Below are positions 1 through 7,751 of a stretch of 35,566 nt of DNA, piece by piece. The DNA is taken from assembly GCA_900553885.1 (NCBI GenBank), contig USFD01000028.1, positions 1 through 35,566 of the forward strand. Direction: 5' to 3'. The notes beneath the pieces were generated by a model. That model did not search any database, was not told the origin of the DNA, and saw nothing but the letters and a program-made list of their open reading frames with translations. This DNA comes from an uncultured Ruminococcus sp. (GTDB taxonomy: Bacteria; Bacillota; Clostridia; Lachnospirales; Lachnospiraceae). The position numbers were made by a program, and so were the translations under genes. The stretch's first letter is position 1. The number at the start of each line of letters is the position of its first letter.

Positions 1-611
1 TTTTTTTCCATCATGAGATTATTCAGCCGTTCCTCAAACAGTTCTTTATCAATAAAAATACACAGAGCCCCTATCTTCCTTGTAAGATCTGTCGTATTAT
101 TATTCACAATCCTGTACAGGACGATACCGTCTTCTTCCGTATACCAGACCGCCGAAGCATCTGTTCTGTTCCGCAGCAGAGAATTCTCATCCAGAAAGCG
201 CTGCATTTTCAGCTGGCCCTGATTGCTGTAGATATGCCCCTGATTATCTATCAGATAAATGGCCTGGATAATATTATCGTAATCCGTGTATGACAGAATT
301 CTGTTTCTCAGCTCCGGTGTAAGAGACATCAGCGAGGTCCTGTTCCCCGTACTGTCCGCCAGCTCCAGAAAGTTCTGTATCCGGCTGTCTCCGATCATAT
401 TAACGGTATACTTCTCAATTTTTCTGATTTCCTCCACAGTCTTATCCAGAGCGATATCCGCCGACCGGTCCAGATGCTCCGAATACATATTTACAATAGA
501 CGGCTCAAGATGAAACTTCGCGAACAGCGCCATAACGCTGACCTGAAATACTGCCAGCAGGATAAAAAGCAGGATAATCTTGCTTTTTATGGATTTAAAC
601 CTGTGCCTCAT
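1..611 (-). CDS. YesM-type sensor histidine kinase, N-terminal part (cut by window edge)
   Basis: This is the first ~203 codons of a membrane sensor kinase; the catalytic half lies outside the window. The reading frame starts at ATG 611 behind a good GGAAGGAG site six bases away. The start codon lies inside the last codons of the upstream response regulator gene, giving a 17-base overlap and so probable translational coupling. One membrane segment is visible at about residues 10-30. After it comes a hydrophilic extracellular region typical of Cache-like sensor domains, with motifs such as IYLIDNQGHIYSNQG. The identification as YesM-type rests mainly on its partner, a YesN/AraC-type regulator, and on the adjacent sugar ABC genes. 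The kinase domain cannot be seen, so the subfamily is inferred from context. Confidence 0.82.
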   Translation of the reverse strand, partial: MRHRFKSIKSKIILLFILLAVFQVSVMALFAKFHLEPSIVNMYSEHLDRSADIALDKTVEEIRKIEKYTVNMIGDSRIQNFLELADSTGNRTSLMSLTPELRNRILSYTDYDNIIQAIYLIDNQGHIYSNQGQLKMQRFLDENSLLRNRTDASAVWYTEEDGIVLYRIVNNNTTDLTRKIGALCIFIDKELFEERLNNLMMEK

Positions 612-2154
612 CCGCCGCTCCTTCCCGGTATTCTTTCGGTGTACATCCTTCATATTTCCTGAAAATCGCATTAAAGTAGTTTGGATTCCGATACCCCGCC
701 GCCTCTGCAATCACATAGTTTTTCTCATCCGAATTCCGGAGCATTTCTTTTGCTCTCTCAATTCTCAGTCTTGTAAGGAACTCAATGCATGTCTCTTTCC
801 TGGCATTCCGGAATATACGGGAAAGATAATTCGGTGTCACTCCTACATTTTCCGCTACTCTTCCTACAGAAAGCTCCGGATCCGTATAGTTTTCTTCCAT
901 GTATTTTACTGCAGTCTGAACCAGAACCTCCGTATACCGCCTTGACATTTTTTTCTTTTCATCCACAAGCTTTCTTATCATTTCCATGAACCGGACTTCT
1001 ATATTCCGGAACTTATAAACTGCACTTTCCGCCTCCCGGAATTCTTCCACCGCATCCACTCCGGTTTCATTGGCTGTTCTCCCCAGCGCCGCCAGGAACT
1101 GAAGCAGCAGGATCTTTGCCTCCTCTGACGAATACCGCGGCGGCATTATTTTTTCCAGCATACGGTCCAGCATTTTTCTGTCCGGAACTTTCTGCAGCCG
1201 GATCTGTCCGATAATCTCCTTTTCTATATCATAGGGGTACTCCACGATAGTTTCTCTTTTATTCTCTATATCCCTGTAGCAGATATAAAAAATCCCGTCT
1301 CCTTCATGAATGGACTGCACTGCGTCAACCGCCTGCGCTGCCAGCCGCCTCACCTGAAGAATTCCTTTCTCTATATTACTTACCCCCATCTGAATCTGCA
1401 GATTCAGATTCTGCCGGACGGATTCTTCCAGAATCTCCACATCCGCCCTGGATATGCGCCCTTTGCATATGACCATCTGCACCCCTTCATAGGGAAGGGC
1501 ATAAATATATTTTTCCTTCAGGATCTCTTCCATAAGCTGACGAAGCGCCACCTCGCCGGTAAGCGGGTCATACCTTCTGACCTCTGTCCTGCATCTTACG
1601 GCCAGGCAGGACAGTTCCATCTCCGGCATCTCGATCTCCGCATATCCGGCCCGGGATCGGATCTCATCCATATCCGCCAGCGCCCCGGTAAGGAGATCAT
1701 TCCAGAACTGATTCCGTATTACCGGAAGGTACTCCTGTATCCGCTTTCTGGCAATCGCAGCCCAGTCTTTGAGCTTCATTTTTTCCTGCAGTTCATTGCG
1801 CACATCTCTCAGTGCCTCCAGAAGCTGTTCCTTTGCCAGCGGTTTTAACAGATAGCGCTTTACCCCCAGAGCAATCGCCTCCTGAGCCATGTCAAACCGC
1901 TCGTGGCCGGTCAGTATAATAATTTCACACATCCGGTTCTGTTCTCTCACTAACCGTATAAGTTCCAGCCCGTTCATCACCGGCATATAAAGATCCGTGA
2001 TCACAACATCTGCGGATTCTCTTTCCAGCACTTCCAGCGCCTCCACGGCTCCCGGGCACAGAATAGGCGGTTCAAATCCTTCCTGCTCCCATTCCACCAT
2101 ACTTTTCAGCCCTTCTCTGATGCCGCGCTCATCTTCTACGATCATGATTTTCAT
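595..2154 (-). CDS. YesN-type response regulator (REC + AraC HTH)
   Basis: A 519-aa two-component transcription factor. Residues 1-120 form a receiver domain with acidic pocket E7/D8, phospho-acceptor D54 (in VVITDLYMP) and conserved K104 (in RYLLKP). A long helical linker follows. The last ~100 residues form an AraC-family DNA-binding domain with two helix-turn-helix units (SVGRVAENVGVTPNYLSRIF and the NPNYFNAIFRKYEGCTPKEYR region). The gene starts five bases after the second permease and overlaps the kinase, so it belongs to the transport operon. By analogy with other YesMN pairs it should activate the sugar-uptake genes in response to a signal sensed by the kinase. The substrate is not evident from the sequence. 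Confidence 0.93.
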   Translation of the reverse strand: MKIMIVEDERGIREGLKSMVEWEQEGFEPPILCPGAVEALEVLERESADVVITDLYMPVMNGLELIRLVREQNRMCEIIILTGHERFDMAQEAIALGVKRYLLKPLAKEQLLEALRDVRNELQEKMKLKDWAAIARKRIQEYLPVIRNQFWNDLLTGALADMDEIRSRAGYAEIEMPEMELSCLAVRCRTEVRRYDPLTGEVALRQLMEEILKEKYIYALPYEGVQMVICKGRISRADVEILEESVRQNLNLQIQMGVSNIEKGILQVRRLAAQAVDAVQSIHEGDGIFYICYRDIENKRETIVEYPYDIEKEIIGQIRLQKVPDRKMLDRMLEKIMPPRYSSEEAKILLLQFLAALGRTANETGVDAVEEFREAESAVYKFRNIEVRFMEMIRKLVDEKKKMSRRYTEVLVQTAVKYMEENYTDPELSVGRVAENVGVTPNYLSRIFRNARKETCIEFLTRLRIERAKEMLRNSDEKNYVIAEAAGYRNPNYFNAIFRKYEGCTPKEYREGAADEAQV

Positions 2155-2159
2155 CCAAT

Positions 2160-2990
2160 CTACCCCTTTACTGCTCCTGCTGTCATACCTCCGATGATTT
2201 TATCCGTGAGCAGTGCATATATGATAATCGTCGGAAGTATAGAGATTACCATAGCTGCAAACGCATATGCGTAATTTGCGTCGAATGTTGTCAGGAATGA
2301 ACGGATTGCCACCTGTATTGTCCTGGACGAATCGCTCTGATTCAGAAGATTCGCGAACAGCAGTTCATTCCAGGAATTAATCACCAGAAACACGCATGCC
2401 GTCACAATTCCCGGTTTCGACACCGGAAGAATAATCCTTCGGAAAGCCTGGCCGCTGGTGGCCCCGTCTATCTGGGCCGACTCCAGAAGCTCCAGTGGAA
2501 TCGTATCCATATATCCCTTTATTACCATAAAACTCATAGGAAGATTCACACCGGCATAGACCAGGGCAATCCCGAAAATATTATCATACAGCCCTGCTTT
2601 ACTTATCATAACATAATATGGCACCATAAAGGCATTCGTAGGAATAAACAGGCACATGGAAAATACTGCCGTCAGCAGCTTTCTTGTCATAAACCGATGC
2701 ATCATGGCATAGGCAGCCAGAGTTGCGGCCGCTATGGAAACTACTGTCGCAACTGCCGCCACAGCTACAGAGTTGGCAAAATACAGCAGCATCGGATGAC
2801 TTGCCATAACCGCCCGGTAATTGTCAAAAGACAGATGCTCCGGCACGGCAAACGGCTCGTTAAACAGATCCGCATTGGGACGGAAGGATGATATTACAAG
2901 CCATATGAACGGCACAAGCATGAAAATCAGTACAATCACAAGAAAGATATACATTACAATTCTCGCAGGTGTCAGCTTTTTATTTTTCAC
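2160..2990 (-). CDS. Carbohydrate ABC transporter permease, MalG/MsmG type
   Basis: A 276-aa inner-membrane permease of the CUT1 family with about six membrane segments. The typical N-terminus (IVMYIFLVIVLIFMLVPFIWLVISSF) begins near residue 10. The cytoplasmic EAA loop that contacts the ATPase is clear (ESAQIDGATSGQAFRRIILP, about residues 190-210). The start is GTG at 2990 behind a strong GGAGGAG site, and it overlaps the end of the preceding permease gene by 11 bases. It pairs with that MalF-type protein to form the channel. No ATPase is encoded nearby, which fits many Firmicutes CUT1 operons that share an MsmX-type ATPase. The sugar is unknown. Confidence 0.93.
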   Translation of the reverse strand: MKNKKLTPARIVMYIFLVIVLIFMLVPFIWLVISSFRPNADLFNEPFAVPEHLSFDNYRAVMASHPMLLYFANSVAVAAVATVVSIAAATLAAYAMMHRFMTRKLLTAVFSMCLFIPTNAFMVPYYVMISKAGLYDNIFGIALVYAGVNLPMSFMVIKGYMDTIPLELLESAQIDGATSGQAFRRIILPVSKPGIVTACVFLVINSWNELLFANLLNQSDSSRTIQVAIRSFLTTFDANYAYAFAAMVISILPTIIIYALLTDKIIGGMTAGAVKG

Positions 2991-3849
2991 GGCTTCTCCT
3001 CCTCTCCCTCTGAAGCAGAGTAACGAAGATCATTACAACCATTCCCAGCGCTACTGTGGCAAGGCCCGCCACCATCGATCTTCCATACCGGTTTGCTCCT
3101 GTCATTTCTTTATAAATATACAGAGACAGATTGGTCGTCGCATTTGCCGGCCCTCCGCCTGTCATCAGGAACGGATATTCAAATGTCCTGAGACAGAATG
3201 CCAGATTAAGCATGATATTTGTAATCACGGCAGGTTTCATAAGCGGCAGGTAAACCTTCAGATCCACCTGAATTCCTGTGGCTCCGTCCACAACGGCCGC
3301 CTCGTAAAGTTCTCTGGGCACTGTCGCAAGCTGGGTCATGAAAATAATCATAGTCAGTCCGACATACATCATAAAAGGCACCATATTTGCCACCAGGGCC
3401 GTCCCCGGATCATTGAGCCACGGATGAGCCAGCCCGCCCAGTCCCACAGCTTTCAGAACATTATTCAGAAGTCCCACATCCACATGGTAGATAAAATACC
3501 AGAGAAACGCAACGGCTGTCGTTGAAATTACATTCGGAATGAAATACATCACCCGGAGAAATTTCCACCCTCTCGGCTTCCGGTTCAGCATCAGCGCCAG
3601 AATCAGGCCAAAAGGAATATGTACAATCAGCGCAGCGCACATCCACGCAATCGTATTTTTAACCGCAATGGCGAATTCCGGATCTGCAAATACAGCTTTA
3701 AAATTCTCCCAGCCCACATATACCATGGGACCCAGGCCATTCCACTCAAAGAAACTTACATAAACAAGATAACAGAGCGGGAAAAGGAAAAACGCCACAA
3801 TCAGTATGCCTGCCGGCAGGAGGTACAGAATTCTCTCCCGTCTTTTCAT
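2980..3849 (-). CDS. Carbohydrate ABC transporter permease, MalF/MsmF type
   Basis: A 289-aa CUT1-family permease with about six membrane segments. The N-terminal segment (ILYLLPAGILIVAFFLFPLCYLVYVSFFEW) is typical of sugar permeases of this class. The EAA motif is present (LYEAAVVDGATGIQVDLKVY, about residues 185-205). ATG 3849 is preferred because GGAAGGG lies ten bases upstream; an in-frame TTG two codons earlier (3855) is possible but sits very close to that site. It lies between the binding-protein gene and the MalG-type permease, as is usual in this operon type, and should form a heterodimer with the latter. The transported sugar cannot be told from the sequence. Confidence 0.93.
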   Translation of the reverse strand: MKRRERILYLLPAGILIVAFFLFPLCYLVYVSFFEWNGLGPMVYVGWENFKAVFADPEFAIAVKNTIAWMCAALIVHIPFGLILALMLNRKPRGWKFLRVMYFIPNVISTTAVAFLWYFIYHVDVGLLNNVLKAVGLGGLAHPWLNDPGTALVANMVPFMMYVGLTMIIFMTQLATVPRELYEAAVVDGATGIQVDLKVYLPLMKPAVITNIMLNLAFCLRTFEYPFLMTGGGPANATTNLSLYIYKEMTGANRYGRSMVAGLATVALGMVVMIFVTLLQRERRRSREK

Positions 3850-3930
3850 AATCAATCATCCCTTCCTTCAGACAAGGCTGCCGCATCTATGATCCGGCAA
3901 TCACGAATACGGCAGCCCTGTAAATATTTG

Positions 3931-5217
3931 TTACTCGTTTTCTGCTGCAAGCTGTTCTACAAATTCATCCGGCGTAATATTGTCAAGCGCCAGACTCTCC
4001 AGAAGTGACGGAAGGGCGGCATTGGCAGCTGTACTTAAATTTCTCTGTATATTGATTGTGCTGTCCTCCACCGTGGAATTCAGCGCAAGGTACTCTCCCA
4101 GAAGTCCGCCGGTTGCCTTAACATCCGGATCTTCCATATTCAGTTTGGGCGAAAGAAATACAGCGCCGTCCAGAGTAAGCTGTTTTACACTTTCCTCGGA
4201 AGTAATGAATTTCATGAACTTTACGATCGCCTCTTCCTTCTCCTTATCGTCTGTTGCCGCGGCCGCCCACGGGGTCTGCGCATCTGTTACCACGTAGTTG
4301 TCCGGAACCTTTCCATCCCCAAAGGAAGGCGCTTTTGCAATACCGATCTTATCTTCCACGTCCGAAAGGGAGCCGATAAGCCACGGACCGTCTATGGCCA
4401 TTGCCGTCTTGCCCGAAGCGAAATTATTGCTTGCCACCGAGTAGTTTGCCCCGATCGCGTCGCCGGTTGTATAGTTCCAGAATTCCCGGAGCATTTCCGC
4501 CGCTTTCTTCATCTCCGGCGTATTAATATCTCCGCCTTTATTCAGGGTCTCCATGCCGGCATAACTTGCCGCCAGATAAGTAAGCAGATTGCAGGTATAC
4601 CACGCATCATCCGCGGTGTACAGGGAGAATGGAGTAATCCCTTCTGCCTTCAGTTTTTTGCACGCATCCAGAAGTCCGTCCCATGTATCCGGGAATTCTT
4701 TGATTCCGGCCTGGGCAAAGAGCTCTTTATTGTAATAAATCACTGCACCGGCTTTTTCAAAGGGAATAGATGTAATTTCTCCGTTAATAGTCAGATTCTC
4801 CAGATCTCCCTCGCCGAATCGGGATCTCCACTCATCATCCATGTATTCTGTGAAGTCCATCAGCTTGCCCGACTCCTGTCTGGACAGATCATTCGGATTA
4901 AAATTATAATGGAAAATGTCCGGCGTGGTATCCGTAGAAATCATGGTCTTTACCTTTTCCTGATATGCCGGGAAGTCCGGATTTATCGTAACCTTGACTT
5001 CAATCTCTCCTTCATTTTCCTTATTGAACTGCTGAATCAGCTTGTCCAGGGCCGCTCCCCTCTCTGTATCTGTGCTCCAGCTGTGATACATATCCAGAAC
5101 AATTGCCCCCGAATCGGACCGCTTTGTCTCATTTCCGCCTGACTTTCCGCCGCATCCTGCCAGCAGTCCCGCTGTTAATGACACAGTAAGTAAAATGCTG
5201 AGTATTCTTTTTTTCAT
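3931..5217 (-). CDS. Extracellular sugar-binding lipoprotein (ABC solute-binding protein)
   Basis: A 428-aa family 1 solute-binding protein of the CUT1 transporters. The start at 5217 is chosen because a perfect AAGGAGG lies seven bases upstream and translation then begins with a clean lipoprotein signal peptide (MKKRILSILLTVSLTAGLLAGC, with lipidated Cys22). The frame stays open another 35 codons upstream, but that part is a basic, non-signal-like stretch. Typical features include the N-terminal DMYHSWS strand, a central GPWLIGSL segment (found as AIDGPWLIG in relatives) and the TPWAAAA region. It should be anchored outside the membrane and deliver a sugar or oligosaccharide to the two permeases. 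The ligand is unknown. Confidence 0.94.
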   Translation of the reverse strand: MKKRILSILLTVSLTAGLLAGCGGKSGGNETKRSDSGAIVLDMYHSWSTDTERGAALDKLIQQFNKENEGEIEVKVTINPDFPAYQEKVKTMISTDTTPDIFHYNFNPNDLSRQESGKLMDFTEYMDDEWRSRFGEGDLENLTINGEITSIPFEKAGAVIYYNKELFAQAGIKEFPDTWDGLLDACKKLKAEGITPFSLYTADDAWYTCNLLTYLAASYAGMETLNKGGDINTPEMKKAAEMLREFWNYTTGDAIGANYSVASNNFASGKTAMAIDGPWLIGSLSDVEDKIGIAKAPSFGDGKVPDNYVVTDAQTPWAAAATDDKEKEEAIVKFMKFITSEESVKQLTLDGAVFLSPKLNMEDPDVKATGGLLGEYLALNSTVEDSTINIQRNLSTAANAALPSLLESLALDNITPDEFVEQLAAENE

Positions 5218-5284
5218 AAGCTTCCTCCTTTTTCTCCTGATCAACACTGTGATTTTTTTATTTACTGTCTTCTTTTTTCTTACC

Positions 5285-5306
5285 GGCCGCTGTTTCATGC
5301 GCGGCC
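5285..5306 (-). other. Intercistronic stem-loop ahead of the binding-protein gene
   Basis: GGCCGC (5285-5290) and GCGGCC (5301-5306) form an inverted repeat with a ten-base loop, 68 bases before the binding-protein start. On the minus (transcribed) strand it is not followed by a run of T, so it is unlikely to be a terminator there. Stem-loops in this position often protect the binding-protein part of an operon mRNA from decay, which is the suggested role here. On the plus strand five Ts follow it, but no plus-strand gene is present to terminate. Confidence 0.35.
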
Positions 5307-5392
5307 TTTTTGTATCTGTCATTTTGTCCGGCGCCTGAACAAACCGACATACTGCTTTATCTTCCGGATTCCTGCCGCTGCTTTCCCCGTTA

Positions 5393-7510
5393 TCAGAAAC
5401 CGGATTCTCTCTGCAGGCACTCCAGATATCTCTCCACTCCTCCGATTCCTGCCGAGTAGATCCAGCCCAGAGTGCCCCATATATCTCCTTTTCTTATCAT
5501 TCCTTCATCCAGCCCCTGCGGACAGATGCCAAATCCTTCCGGCTGCATTCCCGGGCCCGCGAACCCCATAGTGTCGCCGGGCCACGAAAGAATCTGATGA
5601 GCGGCTATGCTGATCCACTCCGCCATCTTCTTCATAAATTCTTCCCCCGTTTCCTTGCCTGTAAGGTACAGTTCCCGGATATGAAACAGTGAATAAATAT
5701 CCACCACGCCGCCGCACCATACGGAATTAATTGCTCCCATTCCCTTTGTACAGAATCCCTTTTCCGAGAGAATGGTCCCTGTTCTTGTCGGAGCATTCCA
5801 GATATAGTTCCAGGTCACAAACTGTTTTGCCGCCGCCTCTGCTCCTTCCAGATATTTCTTCTTTCCCGTCAGACTGTAAAGGCTGTACAGCCCTGCCATT
5901 ACATACTGGGCAGCTTCTTTATCTACAATATTGGGATTATCCATCGTGCCCCCCTGATACAGTTCCTTCCTGCATTCATGGGCCAGTGTATACTCTCCGG
6001 CCCGGACTGCCGCGGCTCTGTACCTTCTGTCCTCCGGGACCTCCTCTGCCAGCGCGCAGAGAAACGATACGGGTATTATGGAAGAAGCCTTTCTTCCCCT
6101 GTCCTTCTCCTCTGCATCCGCGCTTTTATCCTCGTCCATAAAAACCGCTCCGCCTTCTTTTGTATAGCATCTGTACCAGGAACCGTCTTCATTCTGTTTT
6201 TCCAGAAGAAACTCTGCATATTTTCTTATTGCTTCCTCCCACTCCGTTCTGACCTTTCCCCGGTCCCTGTACCACTGATATGCTTTCAGCAGATCATATA
6301 CCGCTTCTGTCATGGTCCGCAGATAATTTCCTTCTTCACTGCCATATGTCATATAGTGAAGTTTCGGTGCCGTATTGTCGCCAAAAGACGCGAACGGTCT
6401 TCTCTGTTCCAGATCATAAAGGGTATACACCCAGCCGTTTTTATATATACACTTATTTACAAAAAAATCTATTACTTTCTCCCCCTGTCTTTCATACACT
6501 TCCCCTCTCTTTGCAAGAGTCAGGGCAATATCTATCTGCCGTCCGGTAAACCCGTATTCCAGAATATGTGTATAGGTCTCATGAGGGATCGTATTAAACG
6601 AAGAGCCGAATCCTGTCGGCGCAGAACCATATCCCTTTTTCGGATCAAAATGGAAAAAGTAACCGGCTCCGTTTTCTCCGAACTCCCGGTATGTCTGCGC
6701 CACACTGTTTTTTCTGATCTCCATCTCCTCTTTCCTTCCAAATGGCAGGGAAACTGTCTTTTCTCCGCGGCTTTCCTTCTCCCTCGCCAGACTCCTGAAC
6801 TCTTCATATACCGCATCCGAAAAGGTACTGTATCTTCCAATGGTTATTTCGTATTCAAATGTATAGAAAAACTTTTCTTCATCCAGAGGATAGAAAGCTT
6901 CTGCCGGTGTCTGCTCCGCGTCAAGAGCAGGGCTTTTTTCCCGCTCCTCATAGGGGAATCTCATGACAAAATAAGGCTCCTGATCATATCCGTAACCAAG
7001 AGACACCACATCCGTCCGGTGCAGGAAACGGCTGTCTCCCCTCTCCCGGCACTCCTCGTCCGACACCTGCGCGGAATTCAGTCTGCGAAGTGTCACAGCT
7101 TCTCTTTCCCGCTCATCAAACAATGTAATCATCGGCCCGGTCAGCCTGTCTTCCATAAAAGACCGGTATGCTCCGTGTGCCCGGTCTGCCTCTCCCGAAT
7201 AGACCGCAGACGGCACTCCCGGCCGCAGACTTCCCGCATTGCCCTTTAGAGCAAAACGCATGGAAACCGCAAATCCCCGGCTCTGCCTGTTCTTCTTTGT
7301 CTCTGCAGCGGGCTCCATGCGCTCGCCGGAAACCGTAGTACAGAAACGTACAGCGCCTTCCTTTCTTTCAGCTCTGTCCCTGATGTCAATCCGATATCCT
7401 GCTGTCTCCAGATGACACCCCTGCCCTTCTTTCTGAAAATCCTGATAAACTATTTCTCTGTCGTTTTCTGACAATAACATTACCGTCAGAATTCTTTCCG
7501 CCATCTCCAT
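5393..7510 (-). CDS. Unrecognised 705-aa protein, possible alpha/alpha-toroid glycan-active enzyme
   Basis: The first gene of the sugar ABC operon. ATG 7510 has GGGAGGG seven bases upstream and is preferred to the in-frame TTG at 7528. There is no signal peptide or membrane segment, so it is probably cytoplasmic. The first ~250 residues look beta-rich. From about residue 290 onward the protein is a series of Trp/Tyr-rich helices (repeated patterns such as YAEFLLEKQNEDGSWYR, QYVMAGLYSLYSLTGKKKYLEGAE and GDIWGTLGWIYSAGIGGVERYLE). This resembles (alpha/alpha)6 toroid folds of six-hairpin glycosidases and related enzymes. I do not recognise a precise family or catalytic residues. Its place suggests it acts on the imported sugar. 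A Trp/Gly-rich C-terminus with two Cys is notable. Confidence 0.8.
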   Translation of the reverse strand: MEMAERILTVMLLSENDREIVYQDFQKEGQGCHLETAGYRIDIRDRAERKEGAVRFCTTVSGERMEPAAETKKNRQSRGFAVSMRFALKGNAGSLRPGVPSAVYSGEADRAHGAYRSFMEDRLTGPMITLFDEREREAVTLRRLNSAQVSDEECRERGDSRFLHRTDVVSLGYGYDQEPYFVMRFPYEEREKSPALDAEQTPAEAFYPLDEEKFFYTFEYEITIGRYSTFSDAVYEEFRSLAREKESRGEKTVSLPFGRKEEMEIRKNSVAQTYREFGENGAGYFFHFDPKKGYGSAPTGFGSSFNTIPHETYTHILEYGFTGRQIDIALTLAKRGEVYERQGEKVIDFFVNKCIYKNGWVYTLYDLEQRRPFASFGDNTAPKLHYMTYGSEEGNYLRTMTEAVYDLLKAYQWYRDRGKVRTEWEEAIRKYAEFLLEKQNEDGSWYRCYTKEGGAVFMDEDKSADAEEKDRGRKASSIIPVSFLCALAEEVPEDRRYRAAAVRAGEYTLAHECRKELYQGGTMDNPNIVDKEAAQYVMAGLYSLYSLTGKKKYLEGAEAAAKQFVTWNYIWNAPTRTGTILSEKGFCTKGMGAINSVWCGGVVDIYSLFHIRELYLTGKETGEEFMKKMAEWISIAAHQILSWPGDTMGFAGPGMQPEGFGICPQGLDEGMIRKGDIWGTLGWIYSAGIGGVERYLECLQRESGF

Positions 7511-7589
7511 AGATCTTCCCTCCCGCAAGCCATTCCGCCTGTATTTCCGGTACTTTAAGTTTCCCTCCTGTTCTATATTTATTTTAAGG

Positions 7590-7609
7590 AAAATTCTCTG
7601 CAGAATTTT
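7590..7609 (-). promoter_or_regulatory. 20-bp palindrome upstream of the sugar ABC operon
   Basis: AAAATTCTCTGCAGAATTTT has perfect 8-base arms around a 4-base centre and lies about 80 bases upstream of the first operon gene. On the minus strand it is followed at once by an AT-rich stretch with -10-like words (TAAAAT, TATAGA), but I see no good -35 box. A palindrome replacing the -35 fits an activator-dependent promoter, the YesN-type regulator being the obvious candidate. This is an inference from position and symmetry only. Confidence 0.4.
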
Positions 7610-7682
7610 TCAGTTTTCTATTCTTTTTCTAGCACTTTTTTTGCATTTCTTTCTCGATTTTTCTTTTTTCGGCTTTTTGCAC

Positions 7683-7719
7683 AAAAAAGATCTGACAAAA
7701 CAACCGTTTTGCCAGATCT
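7683..7719 (-). terminator. Intrinsic terminator of the ECF sigma operon
   Basis: A 14-base stem (7688-7701 with 7706-7719) closed by a 4-base loop. On the minus strand the single mismatch becomes a G-U pair and the stem is followed by six Ts. It lies 33 bases after the stop of the ECF sigma fusion gene and separates that operon from the sugar ABC operon. Confidence 0.88.
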
Positions 7720-7751
7720 TTTCTCCTGTTCTTCAGAACACTGCCTTTTCT

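Noticed and set aside
5285..5311. Plus-strand terminator-like hairpin followed by TTTTT
   Set aside because: No plus-strand gene ends nearby; it is noted instead as an intercistronic stem of the minus-strand operon.
5978..7249. 423-codon plus-strand ORF opposite the operon-leading 705-aa gene
   Set aside because: It is antisense to a gene with a good start and ribosome site, its residues are low-quality Cys/Arg/Phe-rich, and it has no ribosome binding site.
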